Assembly: GCA_013373425.1 (NCBI GenBank)
Contig: JABXHW010000044.1
Coordinates: forward strand, 1 to 54,155
Length of the DNA stretch: 54,155 nucleotides
Direction: 5' to 3'
DNA from: Flavobacteriia bacterium
GTDB taxonomy: Bacteria > Bacteroidota > Bacteroidia > Flavobacteriales > Schleiferiaceae
Made by a program: the position numbers and the translations under genes. The notes beneath the pieces were generated by a model. It worked only from the letters and a program-made list of their open reading frames with translations, searched no databases and had not been told where the DNA came from. The number at the start of each line of letters is the position of its first letter. Position 1 is the first letter of the stretch. Below are positions 8,943 to 16,236 of the stretch, in pieces.

Positions 8943-9668
8943 ATGAACCTAATACTGTTCGACGTATCGGGGACGCTCGTGCATTCGACGGACTTTGAGC
9001 ACAAAGTACTGTTGCGCACGGTTGGCAAAGTGCTCGATGTGCCTGTTGATAAGCTTCGTGAGTTTCGGAAAGCGGAGACGGAAACAGCGTTCGTAGAGAA
9101 AGTGTGGAAGCTCGTTCGCAATGATGCAATTACCTCTGAGGATTGGGCAGAGATTTACAGCATCTACCACAAAACCTTACTAGAAGAGTACATTGCCTCC
9201 AAGAGCAGATTCACTTCTTTGGAAGGGGCTCCAGAGTTGTTGAGTAACCTTCAAGATTCAAAATCATGGGCCTTTGCTATCGCTACAACGGCCTGGCATG
9301 ACATGGCGCATTTGAGTTTGCGATCCGCAGGTTTTTACACGCGTCGATTCCATGTGGTTACTGGAGAAGGCGTCACTAAGAAGTCGCAGCTCCTAGAAAA
9401 GGCCATTCAATCATCCAAGCGCTGGTACGGTGTGAACGAATTCAGCAAAATCACCTACGTGGGTGATGAGGCTTTGGACAATGCGGTTTGTCGAGAAATG
9501 AAGATTCCATTTATTGAAGTTTCAGAGCTTCAAGAAGGAGAGGAATCTCAAAAGCGTAAGGTGCGATACCCAGAGAAAGGACAATTCATTCGTCTGGCTA
9601 GAAGAGCCGCCGTTCCAACCCGATTGCGATCACAAGGATTGGTAAGTTTAATCGGTATCCGCGGCTAG
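8943..9668 (+). CDS. HAD-superfamily hydrolase with atypical motif I
   Basis: A 241-aa haloacid-dehalogenase-fold protein. Motif I is FDVSGTL, with the nucleophile at Asp7. Motif II is the Thr in IATTAW (about residue 116), motif III the Lys in GVTKKS, and motif IV is GDEALDN. The usual second Asp of DxDGT is Ser9. Phosphatases need that Asp as general acid, while haloacid dehalogenases have another residue there. The reaction is therefore uncertain. The C-terminal 50 residues are basic. The FRG gene starts 30 bp downstream, so the two may share a transcript. Confidence 0.8.
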   Translation: MNLILFDVSGTLVHSTDFEHKVLLRTVGKVLDVPVDKLREFRKAETETAFVEKVWKLVRNDAITSEDWAEIYSIYHKTLLEEYIASKSRFTSLEGAPELLSNLQDSKSWAFAIATTAWHDMAHLSLRSAGFYTRRFHVVTGEGVTKKSQLLEKAIQSSKRWYGVNEFSKITYVGDEALDNAVCREMKIPFIEVSELQEGEESQKRKVRYPEKGQFIRLARRAAVPTRLRSQGLVSLIGIRG

Positions 9669-9698
9669 AAACTTCAATCTTTCATACCTTCCCCGCAC

Positions 9699-10526
9699 AT
9701 GAAAACAATGGTTGCGAATAGCTGGAAGGAGCTCCAAGAGTTACTGTTTCAAGATACATTTGACCCTCGCATTGGTCGATATAGATCTCCCTATATCTAC
9801 CGGGGAATGAATGATTCTGCACATACGCTCAAAACTTCCTTAGCTCGTTTAGGTGGACCATATGATAGGCTGGAACGCCATCTACTTCGCAATTTTAAGA
9901 AGTATGCACTTCCGGGTGCTTTGAACGAGTCATCCATCTGGAATATGCTCGCCATTGCTCAGCATCATGGATTGCCGACGCGCTTGTTGGACTGGACGTA
10001 TTCTCCTTTTGTGGCATTGCATTTTGCTACAAATGACATACAGAAATACGATAGAGATGGAATCATTTGGGCTACGAATTATGTGGCACTGAATCAACAT
10101 CTACCCAATCGATTAAAGGAGGTAATTAACCGAGAACAATCGAATACGTTTACGGCTGAAATGCTCGACTCGGTGTGTAATGATCTCGACGGGCTCAAGC
10201 GCTTGGAGGAAGAAGAGTTTCTTCTCTTTTTGGAGCCGCCTTCGTTGGACGAACGCATCGTGAACCAGTTCGCCCTCTTCTCATTATTGAGCTCGAATAC
10301 CGCCTCGATGGACGAGTGGTTGGAAGATCACGATTCATCGGTGTTCAGAATAGTTATTCCGAAAGAGCTCAAATGGGAACTTCGCGACAAACTGGACCAG
10401 GCCAATATCACGGAACGTGTATTATTCCCCGGACTCGACGGCTTATCTATGTGGCTCAAGAGACATTACAGTTCTAAAAATCCCGATCCCGATGACGACG
10501 AGATGGCGCATCACGATATACGGTAA
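9699..10526 (+). CDS. FRG-domain protein
   Basis: A 275-aa protein with a clear FRG domain, named for a Phe/Tyr-Arg-Gly motif. YRGMNDS lies at 34-40, and the second signature AQHHGLPTRLLDW at 87-99 is followed by SPFVALHFAT. A third conserved block, DERIVNQFALFS, lies near 185-196. There is no signal peptide. FRG domains occur in proteins of unknown activity, some of them encoded near toxins, defence loci or mobile elements. Here the neighbours are housekeeping-like. The last 35 bp overlap the acylphosphatase start, so translation is probably coupled. Confidence 0.88.
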   Translation: MKTMVANSWKELQELLFQDTFDPRIGRYRSPYIYRGMNDSAHTLKTSLARLGGPYDRLERHLLRNFKKYALPGALNESSIWNMLAIAQHHGLPTRLLDWTYSPFVALHFATNDIQKYDRDGIIWATNYVALNQHLPNRLKEVINREQSNTFTAEMLDSVCNDLDGLKRLEEEEFLLFLEPPSLDERIVNQFALFSLLSSNTASMDEWLEDHDSSVFRIVIPKELKWELRDKLDQANITERVLFPGLDGLSMWLKRHYSSKNPDPDDDEMAHHDIR

Positions 10527-10764
10527 GGTACAAGGTGTTTATTATCGCAAAAGCACTCGGGAAAAAGCGCTAGAACTTGGTGTCGATGGATGGGTTCGCA
10601 ATCTCGATAACGGATGTGTGGAAGCTGAAGTCCAAGGTGATTCGGAGATGTTGAATACCTTGTTCGATTGGTGCAAAATTGGTCCTCAAGCCGCAGAAGT
10701 CTCTCACTTGGAAAAGGAAGAAATATCGGTAATTGAAGAGTCGGGCTTTTACATCCGATACTGA
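10492..10764 (+). CDS. acyP: Acylphosphatase
   Basis: A 90-aa enzyme that hydrolyses carboxyl-phosphate anhydrides such as acetyl or carbamoyl phosphate. The signature GKVQGVYYRKS (11-21) contains catalytic Arg19, and GWVRN supplies catalytic Asn37. The start is ATG 10492 inside the FRG gene (35-bp overlap). The longer upstream frame to 10417 adds residues absent from the family. The stop codon directly abuts the last codon of the converging antiporter gene. Confidence 0.92.
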   Translation: MTTRWRITIYGKVQGVYYRKSTREKALELGVDGWVRNLDNGCVEAEVQGDSEMLNTLFDWCKIGPQAAEVSHLEKEEISVIEESGFYIRY

Positions 10765-12003
10765 CTATTCCGTTGTTGCAGAAGTGCTCTTTTTCTCCTT
10801 CTTGGATTCCCCTTTCGGTTCATAAGCAATCAACGACCAAGTCATCACAATACTGGTCGCAATGATGATGTAAAGCAAAATTCCGTTTTCAAAATTCGAA
10901 ATGGCATGACTCTCTGGTATGTTGAAGAACAAGAGAATGGTAATTAATCCTCTCGGTGCGATGTACAACTCTGGCTTGTTGTCTCTACCGACGAATACAT
11001 TCATCCACAAATCTCTCAAAACATACATTCCCAGTAATGCCACTGTGGAGAAGATGAACACGAAAGGTGACATCAATGAAGGCAGGTGGATAGTGATGCC
11101 GAAGACCACAAAGAAAAAGGTTCGTATCACGAAAGACGATTCTAGAGTAATCAATCTAAAATCTTTCAAAAGTGTTTTCATGATTGAGAACTTCAACCAC
11201 TTGGCCAGTCTACCTTGGAAGAAAAGTTTTGAGTTGTTCAGAATCAATCCGAAAATCAGGATGATGAGAAGTGGTGATAAATGAAGACGCTTACCAACGG
11301 CGTAGAGCAGGATGAGCACCGCAATCAACAAGAAGAGCTTTACTTGCGACTTGATATTTTGAAGGATGAAGACGAGAAGGTAGCTAAGGATTACCGAAAT
11401 CACCATAGAGAAAAGGAAGCTCCATGAGAAGGTCTTTGCAACATCCCAAGCCGTTTCAGCTTCCACCGCTTCAATGGTGAAGTAGAAGATCATAATGCCG
11501 AGGATGTCGGAGAAGGTAGACTGATAAATCATGAACTCCTTCTTGTGGTGACCCAATCCGCCTACACTCGGAATTACAATCGCAGAACTCAGGATGGATA
11601 GGGGAATCGCATAAATCAGCGAAGACGACCATGGAGCGTCCATGCTGTAGTGAATCAATGCGGATATGAGTGCGGTGACAGTGACGAGCTCTGCTACGGA
11701 CAGTGCCAAACTCGACCAGATCAAATGCCGTTTATCACGGGTTAACTCCAGATCCAATGCGGCTTCAAGCACAATCATAATGATACCAACGGTACCGAGG
11801 ATTTCAAGAATGGGTCGCAGACTAGCTTCTTCTACAGCGGGACCACCAAATGACTTCAGAGCGTAAGTGATACCAACGCCAGTGGAGATGAGCATCAATA
11901 CTGATGGAATTCTCGTCAACTTCGACAAAATGTTGAAGAAGTAGGAGACAATAACAATCAGAGCGAGTGCAATCAGGTAGTCTTGGGGTCCGTGAAAATC
12001 CAT
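10765..12003 (-). CDS. Cation:proton antiporter (CPA family)
   Basis: A 412-aa integral membrane protein with about 11-13 hydrophobic segments and no soluble regulatory domain. It is of the Na+/H+ exchanger type and would exchange Na+ or K+ for protons across the inner membrane. The N-terminal half has the expected charged segment EAALDLELTRD, and later helices carry acidic residues (YFTIEAVE). The C-terminus is a short Lys/Ser-rich cytoplasmic tail. It is transcribed alone and converges on the acylphosphatase gene. Ion specificity is not deducible. Confidence 0.85.
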   Translation of the reverse strand: MDFHGPQDYLIALALIVIVSYFFNILSKLTRIPSVLMLISTGVGITYALKSFGGPAVEEASLRPILEILGTVGIIMIVLEAALDLELTRDKRHLIWSSLALSVAELVTVTALISALIHYSMDAPWSSSLIYAIPLSILSSAIVIPSVGGLGHHKKEFMIYQSTFSDILGIMIFYFTIEAVEAETAWDVAKTFSWSFLFSMVISVILSYLLVFILQNIKSQVKLFLLIAVLILLYAVGKRLHLSPLLIILIFGLILNNSKLFFQGRLAKWLKFSIMKTLLKDFRLITLESSFVIRTFFFVVFGITIHLPSLMSPFVFIFSTVALLGMYVLRDLWMNVFVGRDNKPELYIAPRGLITILLFFNIPESHAISNFENGILLYIIIATSIVMTWSLIAYEPKGESKKEKKSTSATTE

Positions 12004-12148
12004 TACGGGAAAATAGGAAGAAATGCGGGAACGACGGAACTTAATTCTGCAATACAGTTGGAGTGATTGTAGATTGAATCAACCTTCAAAAACTCGCCAA
12101 TCAAAGTTGTAACATTGATGATAATTATTTGTCTAACTTGCCAAGGTT

Positions 12149-13036
12149 ATGATGAATCGGCGGAACTTTACTAAAATTGCTGGAATAGGCGCACTAGGTA
12201 TGGGCATTTCTACACTATTGGAATTAGAGAATTTAGCGGGAGTACTTCAGAACTCTGAGCGTATGCCTGCTATGTTTGTTGGACATGGTAGTCCGATGAA
12301 CGCGATTGAGCAGAACGAGTTCACACGTGGATTCCGCGCAGTAGCAAATGCTCTTCCACAACAGCCCCAGGCTATTCTATGTGTTTCGGCGCATTGGTTT
12401 ACCGAGGGAACCAAGGTGCTTACCGTTGCGCAGCCCGAAACTATCCACGATTTTGGAGGATTTCCAAGAGCACTGTACGATGTGGAATACCCCGCACCTG
12501 GCCACCCCGAATTGGCTCGAGAAACCATTTCGCTATTAGGCGATGTTGCCCAACCGGATAGTGAGTGGGGACTCGATCATGGCACTTGGTCGGTGATTAA
12601 GCACATGTACCCCAACGCCAATGTGCCGGTTTATCAGTTGAGTATTGACTACACCAAAGACGCAGCGTATCACTTCGAGTTGGCTGGCCGACTAAAGAAG
12701 TTGAGAGAAAAAGGAGTGCTCATCGTTGGAAGTGGAAATATCGTTCACAATTTGCGTGAAATCGATTGGAGCCAAGGGACTATCCGCGAGAACGGATACG
12801 ATTGGGCCATGGAAACACGTAGCGCTATCAATAATCTCCTTCTCGAAGGAAATTACCAACCTCTCCTTGATTATAGAAATCAGGGTGCGGCATGGAGAAA
12901 CTCTATACCCACCCCAGATCATTTCCTCCCGCTCATCTACACGCTTGGCGTAAAGGCATCTTCGGAAGACGTCGAGCTTTTCAACGATAAGGTACTGATG
13001 GGGAGTATTTCGATGACGTCGGTGATAACGAGGTAG
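12149..13036 (+). CDS. DODA-type extradiol dioxygenase (YgiD-like) with twin-arginine N-terminus
   Basis: A 295-aa member of the LigB/DODA family, which opens catechol rings at the 4,5 position or acts on related substrates. Candidate metal ligands are His46 (GHGSPMNA), His82 (SAHWF), His144 (LDHGTW) and His200. The DFGGFP motif (101-106) is typical of YgiD. The first 30 residues include NRRNFTK (3-9) and a Gly/Ala-rich hydrophobic run, which resembles a Tat signal; E. coli YgiD starts near the GHGSP motif without such an extension. An ATG one codon later (12152) is equally possible. Substrate unknown. Confidence 0.85.
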   Translation: MMNRRNFTKIAGIGALGMGISTLLELENLAGVLQNSERMPAMFVGHGSPMNAIEQNEFTRGFRAVANALPQQPQAILCVSAHWFTEGTKVLTVAQPETIHDFGGFPRALYDVEYPAPGHPELARETISLLGDVAQPDSEWGLDHGTWSVIKHMYPNANVPVYQLSIDYTKDAAYHFELAGRLKKLREKGVLIVGSGNIVHNLREIDWSQGTIRENGYDWAMETRSAINNLLLEGNYQPLLDYRNQGAAWRNSIPTPDHFLPLIYTLGVKASSEDVELFNDKVLMGSISMTSVITR

Positions 13037-13108
13037 GACGTAGGGACGTGGCGACGTGCAGTCGTGCGGACGCGCGGACGTGGGTGTGTGTTTGTGCAAC
13101 TTTGCTTG
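13037..13108. repeat. Degenerate G-rich GGACGTGG-type tract
   Basis: Immediately after the dioxygenase stop lies a run of imperfect units resembling GGACGTGG, GGACGCG and GACGTGC. Similar tracts occur at 29699-29775 and, in related form, at 34765-34970. It is non-coding and of unknown function. Confidence 0.55.
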
Positions 13109-13147
13109 AACCTACCCTGAGCCCTTTAAATCCCTAAACCCCTTAAA
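13109..13147 (-). repeat. Short dispersed repeat, copy A
   Basis: Read on the minus strand, this segment contains AAGGGG, AGGG and then TTTAAAGGGCTCAGG. The same order and spacing occurs on the plus strand at 53929-53957, with about four differences in about 30 bp. Each copy lies just outside a terminator (typA here, sucB there). Confidence 0.6.
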
Positions 13148-13180
13148 AAAACAAGCCGCCCCAATTGCTCGGAGCGGCTT
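13145..13180 (-). terminator. Rho-independent terminator of typA
   Basis: On the minus strand, AAGCCGCTCC pairs with GGGGCGGCTT (one mismatch) and is followed by a T run (A run at 13145-13151 on the plus strand). It is 24 bp from the typA stop. Confidence 0.85.
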
Positions 13181-13204
13181 CTGCATTCAATATTGCAAGA
13201 CGAT

Positions 13205-14995
13205 TTACGCGCGCTTGCGATCGCTTTCTTTCAAAAGAATCTTTCTCAAGCGAATGTTGTTTGGAGTTACCTCTACATATTCATCGCCTTGGATGTATTC
13301 TAGAGCCTCTTCCAAGCTGAACTTAATCGCCGGAGCAATTCTCATTTTATCATCAGCGCCTGCTGAACGGATGTTCGTGAGATGCTTTGTCTTTGTAATG
13401 TTTACTACCATATCACCGGCGCGACTGTTCTCGCCCACAACCTGACCTTCGTAAATCTCTACACCTGGATCGATGAAGAACTTACCGCGATCTTGTAGAC
13501 GGTTGATAGAGTAAGGAATCGCAGTTCCTTTGTCCATGCTGATCAATGAACCATTCTGGCGACCAGGAATCTCACCTTTGTAAGGTTGGAACTCGATGAA
13601 TCTATGGTTCATAATCGCCTCACCAGCGGTTGCAGTAAGGAGTGCATTTCTCAACCCAATCAAACCTCTTGATGGAATGTTGAAGGTAACCACCATACGG
13701 TCGCCTTTTGGCTCCATATTGAGCATCTCGCCTTTGCGGAGAGTTACCATTTCAACGGCTGTACCCGACTTATCTTCTGGAAGGTCAACAACCAATTCTT
13801 CTACAGGCTCACACTTCACACCGTCGATTTCCTTCAAGATAACTTGAGGCTGACCGATTTGAAGTTCGTAGCCTTCACGACGCATGGTTTCGATAAGAAC
13901 AGAGAGGTGAAGTACACCACGTCCGAACACACGGAATGCATCTGCTTTCTCGGTAGACTCAACCTTGAGTGCGAGGTTCTTTTCCATCTCCTTCTCCAAG
14001 CGCTCGATAAGGTGGCGAGAAGTCACAAACTTCCCTTCTTTACCGAAGAACGGTGAATCGTTGATGGTAAAGAGCATACTCATAGTAGGCTCGTCGATGC
14101 GAATAGTTGGAAGCGCCTCTGGGTTCTCGAAATCGGCGATAGTGTCACCAATTTCAAATCCTTCAACGCCTGTAACTGCACAGATATCTCCAGCGTTCAC
14201 TTCTGACACCTTGGCCTTGCCCATTCCGTCGAAGATGAAGAGCTCTTTAATCTTCGATTTCACTTGTGTGCCATCGCGCTTGATGAGCATCACTTGCATG
14301 CCTTCGAAAAGCTTTCCACGCTTCAAGCGACCAATCGCGATACGACCTGTGTATTTGCTATAGTCGAGGGAAGTAATCAAAAGCTGAGGAGTTCCCTCTT
14401 CAATTTTTGGTGAAGGAACGTGCTCAAGAACCATATCGAGCAACGGCGCTATGTTCTCAGTTTGCTTGTTCCAATCGTCGCTCATCCAATTGTGTTTCGC
14501 AGAACCGTACACCGTTGGGAAGTCGAGCTGCTCCTCTGTTGCATCGAGGTTAAACATCAAGTCGAATACCGCTTCGTGAGCCGCTTCAGGATCACAGTTT
14601 GGTTTATCCACTTTGTTTACAACTACAATAGGCTTGAGGCCTAGTTCGATTGCCTTACCCAATACGAAACGGGTTTGTGGCATCGGACCTTCAAATGCGT
14701 CCACCAAGAGGAGAACGCCATCCGCCATATTCAATACTCGCTCTACCTCACCACCAAAGTCGGCGTGGCCTGGAGTATCGATAATGTTGATTTTAGTGTC
14801 TTTGTAAGTAACCGACACGTTCTTGGAAAGGATGGTAATCCCACGCTCACGCTCGAGATCGTTGTTGTCCAAGATGAGTTCTCCAGTCTGCTGATTCTCA
14901 CGGAAGAGCTCGCAGAAGTGAAGGATTTTGTCTACCAAGGTGGTCTTACCGTGGTCGACGTGTGCGATAATCGCAATGTTCTTGATATTCGTCAT
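13205..14995 (-). CDS. typA: Translational GTPase TypA/BipA
   Basis: A ribosome-binding GTPase of the EF-G/LepA group, involved in ribosome assembly and stress adaptation. The 596-aa protein from ATG 14995 has all G motifs: AHVDHGKTT (11-19), [13 protein letters not shown] and NKVD. EF-Tu domain 2, EF-G-like domain V and the TypA-specific C-terminal domain follow. An upstream in-frame ATG at 15016 adds seven residues, but a -7 box at 15014-15021 puts the transcription start after that codon, so 14995 is preferred. It is transcribed alone with its own terminator. Confidence 0.95.
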   Translation of the reverse strand: MTNIKNIAIIAHVDHGKTTLVDKILHFCELFRENQQTGELILDNNDLERERGITILSKNVSVTYKDTKINIIDTPGHADFGGEVERVLNMADGVLLLVDAFEGPMPQTRFVLGKAIELGLKPIVVVNKVDKPNCDPEAAHEAVFDLMFNLDATEEQLDFPTVYGSAKHNWMSDDWNKQTENIAPLLDMVLEHVPSPKIEEGTPQLLITSLDYSKYTGRIAIGRLKRGKLFEGMQVMLIKRDGTQVKSKIKELFIFDGMGKAKVSEVNAGDICAVTGVEGFEIGDTIADFENPEALPTIRIDEPTMSMLFTINDSPFFGKEGKFVTSRHLIERLEKEMEKNLALKVESTEKADAFRVFGRGVLHLSVLIETMRREGYELQIGQPQVILKEIDGVKCEPVEELVVDLPEDKSGTAVEMVTLRKGEMLNMEPKGDRMVVTFNIPSRGLIGLRNALLTATAGEAIMNHRFIEFQPYKGEIPGRQNGSLISMDKGTAIPYSINRLQDRGKFFIDPGVEIYEGQVVGENSRAGDMVVNITKTKHLTNIRSAGADDKMRIAPAIKFSLEEALEYIQGDEYVEVTPNNIRLRKILLKESDRKRA

Positions 14996-15013
14996 GCCGA
15001 TGTATTGAGCCGG

Positions 15014-15021
15014 CAAAAGTA
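15014..15021 (-). promoter_or_regulatory. -7 box for typA
   Basis: The minus strand reads TACTTTTG, an exact TAnnTTTG match. The predicted leader is about 12 nt to the ATG at 14995. The box overlaps the alternative upstream ATG, which argues against that start. Confidence 0.55.
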
Positions 15022-15160
15022 GTGGTTCTCAACGAGGTAGAACTATGTGAGGTATTAAATTTTGTCGAGGTGTTAATCGCTGATTTTCAATAGGAAGAGA
15101 AAGTCGTTATTATCAAGGGTTGCAGCCCAGCTTTTTGTTTCAAGTTGAGAAGTGATCGCA

Positions 15161-15193
15161 TAAAAAAAGCCGCCCCGATTTCTCGAGGCGGCT
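15161..15193 (-). terminator. Rho-independent terminator of the T9SS cargo gene at 15216-16163
   Basis: AGCCGCC pairs with GGCGGCT, extended by CGA/TCG around a small loop. A run of seven A on the plus strand (15162-15168) gives the T tract. It lies 23 bp after the stop. Confidence 0.85.
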
Positions 15194-15215
15194 CTATATC
15201 TAAAGTCTGTAAGTC

Positions 15216-16163
15216 TTAGTGACGAACTACGAACTTACCGTTCAAAGTTTGAGCACCGCTTTGCACAGAGTAGAAGTAAGTACCTGCGCTGAGGTCGCTC
15301 ACGTTCAATTCTACAAACTGGCTACCTGCAGACTGAGCTTCGTTCATGCTCTTAACCATACGACCTTGAATGTCCATTACATTGATAGTTACATCAGCGT
15401 TGTCGTTCAAGAGGTAAGTCAAGTTAACGATGTCGTTAGCTGGGTTAGGGAAAGCACGTACAGTTGAAGCGTTCAAAAGACCGTTCTCTTCGATGCTTAC
15501 GTTGTCGTCAACGCGAGCAAGGATGTAGAACTGTACATCAAGACCCCATCCGTTTGGATCTGCCATAGCTACCCATGAACCGTCAGACCACTTCTCGAAT
15601 GCAGTGTTACCACCACAGTTGTCAACCGTGTGAACAATACCCACAGTGTCACCACCATTGTCTACTTCAACAGACAACATAACTGGACCGTTGATGTAAG
15701 CTGGAGTGCTGAAGCTGAACTCAGTGAACTGAAGAGTAGTGTCGATGTTAGCGATAGAAACTGGGTCAGATGTTGCCATAGCTGCACCAATAGTTCCTGC
15801 TGCTGTATCTACTGGGTAGATGTAAGCAACGAAGCTTCCGTTAGAAACGGCTTCCTTAGCTCCGAAAAGAACCAACATGTCAGTTACGTTGTAAGCCTGA
15901 GCTGGGAAGATGAGTGTGCCTTTCTCGAGGTCACCGTAAGCGTTAGTACCTGCTACGTAACCACCACCTTGTGAACCAGTCAATGCTAGACCAGGTTGTG
16001 CACAAATTACAGTAGGTGCGAGTGTGTCGATTGCGGCCTCAGCTTGTGCAGAAGGCATTGCGATAGAAGCGTTCTCGAATGTGCGAACAGTAGTAGTCTG
16101 ACGCTGAGCGAAAACAGAACCTGCAACCAACATAGCAGCTGCGAAAGTGTAGATTTTCTTCAT
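15216..16163 (-). CDS. Secreted protein with T9SS type A sorting domain
   Basis: A 315-aa exported protein. It has a signal peptide (residues 1-19, ending SVFAQ) and a central beta-rich domain (about 50-220) of unknown function, in which three Cys (Cys54 and a later pair) could form disulfides. The C-terminal sorting domain (about 235-315) has FPNPANDIVNL, MDIQGRMV and the final KFVVRH. That domain directs passage through the type IX secretion system and attachment or release at the cell surface. The central domain was not matched to a named family. The gene has its own terminator and follows polA on the same strand after 73 bp. Confidence 0.88.
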   Translation of the reverse strand: MKKIYTFAAAMLVAGSVFAQRQTTTVRTFENASIAMPSAQAEAAIDTLAPTVICAQPGLALTGSQGGGYVAGTNAYGDLEKGTLIFPAQAYNVTDMLVLFGAKEAVSNGSFVAYIYPVDTAAGTIGAAMATSDPVSIANIDTTLQFTEFSFSTPAYINGPVMLSVEVDNGGDTVGIVHTVDNCGGNTAFEKWSDGSWVAMADPNGWGLDVQFYILARVDDNVSIEENGLLNASTVRAFPNPANDIVNLTYLLNDNADVTINVMDIQGRMVKSMNEAQSAGSQFVELNVSDLSAGTYFYSVQSGAQTLNGKFVVRH

Positions 16164-16236
16164 TTCAAGTGTTTTTTAATAATCTGCCCGAAGATACAAA
16201 ACTTGTGATACCGTGGTTGTAAGTGATTACTGAACG

